From Neelides folsomi (Eukaryota; Arthropoda; Collembola; Neelipleona; Neelidae): a stretch of 51,356 bases of DNA. Shown in pieces: positions 48,484-51,356 of this stretch. The notes under the pieces were generated by a model. It worked only from the letters and a program-made list of their open reading frames with translations. It was not told the origin of the DNA and made no database searches. Positions within the stretch are counted from its first letter, which is position 1. The number at the start of each line of letters is the position of its first letter. The stretch is taken from assembly GCA_034687125.1 (NCBI GenBank), contig JAQGBZ010000415.1, positions 1-51,356 on the forward strand. Reading direction: 5' to 3'. The position numbers were made by a program, and so were the translations under genes.

Positions 48484-49118
48484 TTATAAATTTACCATTT
48501 CTTTATTTAAGTAGTTATGTTCCACACAACGATCATTTTCCATGTGGTCCCTGATGTTCACCAGAAACACATGAAAATTCTGAAGGAGTTTGTTTAGTAA
48601 ACAACGCTGGATTAACGAGAAATAAGCATTATTATAGTTAATTGCAATTATTAATATACATTAGTGTTAAATAATTTAATTTAACGTTAATTCATCATAC
48701 CATTGACTTTAATTTTTTTACTTCAATCAAAATGTTCGTCTGTGTGGTTGATTTTCGTTTGTTCCATTTACTGCCTTAAATTAAAAATAATTAATATTTA
48801 TATAAACGTGCAATTTTAATAATTTATGTAATCAATAAAATGTATTTATGTAATTTATGTAATCAATCTTTAATCAATAATTATATATATATATTACTTA
48901 ATATTGGTTGATCAATGAAGCCTAGTCATTTTTTTGTTGTCGATAAATCTCTTCAGTATTACATGAAAAAATGCGTAGCACCTTGGACAAACTTCTGTTT
49001 CAATTTCCGTCTTATGAACTCTGGAATACTGAGCTACTTCTTTATGATTTCTTAATCCTTTTATTCTATTGGAACTGTAAATGCGACAATGACTAAGGGA
49101 GCAATGTCGGTGAGACAT
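48484..49118 (-). CDS. predicted two-exon cysteine-rich small protein
   Basis: I do not recognise it. Exon 1 (49118-48963) starts at AAAAATGTC and ends at a donor CAT|GTAATA. Exon 2 (48606-48484) follows the acceptor CGTTAATCCAG, which has a pyrimidine-rich tract. Both are in phase 0, giving 92 residues across a 356-bp intron. The protein has a CSLSHC pair near the N-terminus (residues 6 and 11), EVCPRCYAFFHRC across the junction (cysteines 44, 47 and 54), and FLVNIRDHMENDRCVEHN near the end. The cysteine pairs could bind zinc, but the spacing fits no finger I know. There is no signal peptide. It could be an older transposon-derived fragment or a chance combination of frames; the open second exon directly after a good acceptor is the main support. 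Confidence 0.35.
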
Positions 49119-50380
49119 TTTTGGTTTTTGAAATTGAAAAAAGAGAATTTCACTTCACTCAAACCAAAGCATTGTTTACAAAATTGTTACCATGTAAAAT
49201 GTGAATTTTCATATTGAAAATGTTTATATTTTTAATTAATAATTATTAATGATGCTTAAATGCTCTTTACATTATTAACCATCAATTTTCTCAACATGGT
49301 ATTATGTTTATTGAATTCTCAATAAATTTATACCCATGATATATATATAAAAACCAAGGTGAATATTTATGCTATGTACTTTTATATTTTTCATACATTT
49401 GATTATATACATTTTTTACCCTAACGGTCCGATTTTTCTTAAGTACTTCAAATGATTTTCTCAATATGAAATTCATATGAGTTAATCTAGACACAATTAA
49501 GAATACAAATGCAAAATTTCAAGTTCCATACTTCATGCTAACATTGAAAAATTTCATTATAAATCAGCCCAGTTTTCTTACCTAATGAATACTAATACAA
49601 TACATGAATTGGATTTTATCAAATACAGAATGTGATTGTTCAATCAAAAGTTGGATAAGTATTTAATTTTATAAATTTATTTTCTTTCCAGTATTTAGAA
49701 AAAATAAAAAGAACTTTTATAACTAATATGATTGATATAATTGAAATTGAAAAAAAAACCAAAAAGTAATAGTAAATGGAGAAAGTATCAGAGAATAATT
49801 AACATATGTTGACTTATCAATAAAGTTTGTAAAAGTAAAATAAGATGTGAAAGTAATTGGTAAATAACGAGCAGAATAAGTATAATCAATAAGGAAATAT
49901 GGAATATCCAAAATTACTATTTTATTCAATATTCCAATTTTTTTTAATTACATTCAATCTGTCTGGTTTATTTCATTCAAATGATACATTTAAATCTTCA
50001 CTAATAATTTCTTTTTAGACCCAACATGGTTGGGTAACCTCCTGACCATCCAAATGCATTAACAAGGAAAGAAGTTCCATGTATAGAGAAATATATCAAA
50101 CTATGTGATGATTAAATTTTTTTCCTTAATATTAATACCATAATACAAATATAATAAAATCATTATTGAATTAAAATGTTACAAAGAGAAAAAAACAATT
50201 TTATTTATTAAGACATTTAAAAGTACAAGAAATATGAAATCAAATGTTTTTGATTTAATTACAAATTACGTGCACCATATACACGGTGGACCATAATTTG
50301 CTTTCTTTTTTATACTGTTAGGTATAAAAAAGATATACTTAAAATTAACAAATAATAATTCAATGTAAAATAAATATTTT
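49119..50380. other. AT-rich stretch between the small gene and the terpene synthase
   Basis: No gene is supported. The frame at 49723-49929 (minus) translates to low-complexity hydrophobic sequence. Near 50285-50340 there is a mariner-end-like word (GGACCATAATTTGCTTTC) followed by an imperfect inverted repeat, TTTTTTATAC/GTATAAAAAA. The 3' UTR of the terpene synthase should lie just below 50381. Confidence 0.4.
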
Positions 50381-51145
50381 TTAATATCTTTTTGTGTCAA
50401 AATCCATCCAATCATGATATCCATGAACAGATTGTTTGAGTCCTTCAATGAAAATCAGAACTTCTTTGCTTGCTTCCTTCATCACTTCACATGCCAAATA
50501 ATTAAATTTGCTGATATCTTTTTTAATTTCAAAAACTGTATATTCAATACCCTTTTGCAAAGATCCCAGACGCTTTGCATGCAAAAAAACGAGATTATAT
50601 GAAACTTCCTTCCCCAAAATTTCCTTTTTCGCACTCTGAAGATCATTACTCCAAGAGAAAAAATTAGCTGCATATAATCGTAAAAGTTTAATATCCTTGT
50701 TTGAATACTCCTCGGGCTTTAATTGAATATTATTTGTACATTCAAGCAAATCTATTATAATATGTGCTCCGCTAGTATATTTACGAATTTCTTTATATTC
50801 ATTTATATTTGAAGGCCATTCCTTATCCTGAATAAAAGTTGCAATGATTGTTCCCTGGAGCCATAATTTGTTATTGTTTACAAATTTTTGATAATTATCA
50901 ACTGAAATTTGTTGTTTGAGTTCTTGGCATATTTCATAAAATGCCAATTCTCCATAAACTGGATTGAGACTTACCAATTCAATATCCAAAACACGTATTA
51001 ACGAAACAAAAATTGTAATGGTCTCCATTTTGCACTTTTCTAAAAACATGTCATCAAGGAGAAAGCCCCAAGCGTAATATTTGGAATTGTAAATTGTAGT
51101 TTTTTGTCTCCTTCTTGGAATTGACGAGATGCAAAAGAACCAAAA
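50381..51145 (-). CDS. class I terpene synthase (canonical, microbial type), 3' exon
   Basis: Class I terpene synthases ionise prenyl diphosphates and cyclise them. The minus-strand frame stays open from 51145 to the stop at 50381. It contains KYYAWGFLLDDMFLE (51096-51037; the Asp-rich DDxxxE metal motif, like DDHFLE in geosmin-type enzymes), EIRKYTSGAHIIIDLLE (the Arg of the diphosphate sensor region), WSNDLQSAKKE (the NSE metal motif NDxxSxxxE, complete) and the C-terminal DFDTKRY, with the RY pair. All metal-binding residues are therefore present. Typical enzymes have about 70-90 more residues before the Asp-rich motif; these must be in exons upstream, beyond or near the window edge, and no acceptor could be fixed. 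Animal members are known from springtails and mites, and their origin is usually attributed to horizontal transfer. Product and substrate cannot be predicted. Confidence 0.85.
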   Translation of the reverse strand, partial: FWFFCISSIPRRRQKTTIYNSKYYAWGFLLDDMFLEKCKMETITIFVSLIRVLDIELVSLNPVYGELAFYEICQELKQQISVDNYQKFVNNNKLWLQGTIIATFIQDKEWPSNINEYKEIRKYTSGAHIIIDLLECTNNIQLKPEEYSNKDIKLLRLYAANFFSWSNDLQSAKKEILGKEVSYNLVFLHAKRLGSLQKGIEYTVFEIKKDISKFNYLACEVMKEASKEVLIFIEGLKQSVHGYHDWMDFDTKRY

Positions 51146-51204
51146 TTAAATTTCTTAGAAAAATTCAAAGCCAACATATTGTGTTTAGGGAACATATTCG
51201 GCCT

Positions 51205-51350
51205 TATTCAATACCGAGCTAGGCATTTGCTTAGCAAAGATTTTGCTCAGAATTTGCCTAAAGTAATTCAGGAAGAAAAAATTTTAAGATTTGCTTAGCA
51301 ATTCTTAGGATTTGCTCAGCGTTTCTTAGGACTTGCGCGTATGCGCACTT
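51205..51350. mobile_element. DNA-transposon-like terminal region with subterminal repeats
   Basis: The word TTTGCTTAGC or TTTGCTCAG recurs about four times (GCATTTGCTTAGCAAAG, ATTTTGCTCAG, GATTTGCTTAGCAATTCTTA, GATTTGCTCAGCGTTTCTTA), next to CTTATTCAATACCGAGCTAG. The minus strand reads CTCGGTATTGAATAAGGCC, which reminds me of ends of some PIF/Harbinger-like or related DNA elements. The window ends before the other side is seen, so the class is open. Confidence 0.35.
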
Positions 51351-51356
51351 TGCCAA

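Noticed and set aside
49723..49929. 68-residue hydrophobic minus-strand frame
   Set aside because: It is translated low-complexity A/T sequence with no signal or domain and no splice context.
1..51356. tRNA, rRNA genes or a CRISPR array
   Set aside because: I looked for the tRNA T-loop pattern GGTTCGAATCC and for regularly spaced direct repeats with unique spacers and saw none. A covariance search would be needed to exclude diverged tRNAs.

Overview
The window looks like a metazoan nuclear genome, probably an arthropod. The reasons are AT-rich DNA, genes split by short GT-AG introns (about 80-420 bp), nuclear genes for mitochondrial proteins, Transib-type and LINE-type transposon remnants, and at the right edge part of a canonical (microbial-type) class I terpene synthase. 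Such enzymes are known in springtails and oribatid mites, so I favour one of those groups, with low confidence.

Layout. Positions 1-30,000 contain almost no protein-coding signal: one decayed Transib/RAG1-like transposase fragment (799-1235, minus), several short tandem repeats, small GC-richer islands, and one candidate non-coding exon with a strong splice donor (about 3300-3460). A cluster of small secreted cysteine-peptide genes on the minus strand starts at 30,397 (two intact copies). From 33,954 to 44,346 there is a plus-strand block of three multi-exon genes: an unrecognised 1486-residue scaffold-like protein (five exons, N-myristoylation signal, C-terminal PDZ ligand), mitochondrial ribosomal protein uL10m (mRpL10), and TAMM41, the mitochondrial CDP-diacylglycerol synthase. 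From 44,679 to 47,402 there are small genes again: a short secreted peptide on plus, an unrecognised frameshifted exon on minus, and a second group of the cysteine peptides (one broken, one intact, one remnant), partly copied from the first group by segmental duplication. Positions 46,839-48,140 hold hairpin-type miniature elements and a decayed LINE ORF1-like region. A predicted two-exon cysteine-rich gene lies at 48,484-49,118 (minus), and the terpene synthase 3' exon is at 50,381-51,145 (minus).

The most interesting part is the cysteine-peptide family. I joined its two exons by splice-site and phase reasoning. Intact members have a signal peptide, six spaced cysteines, an SxSWKxGTS motif and a hydrophobic tail, plus a shared TATA-type promoter. 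The family shows active duplication and decay inside this window. I do not recognise it. The scaffold gene, mRpL10 and TAMM41 sit between the two groups; their roles are unrelated to the peptides as far as the sequence shows.

All splice models were made by eye and no database search was run.
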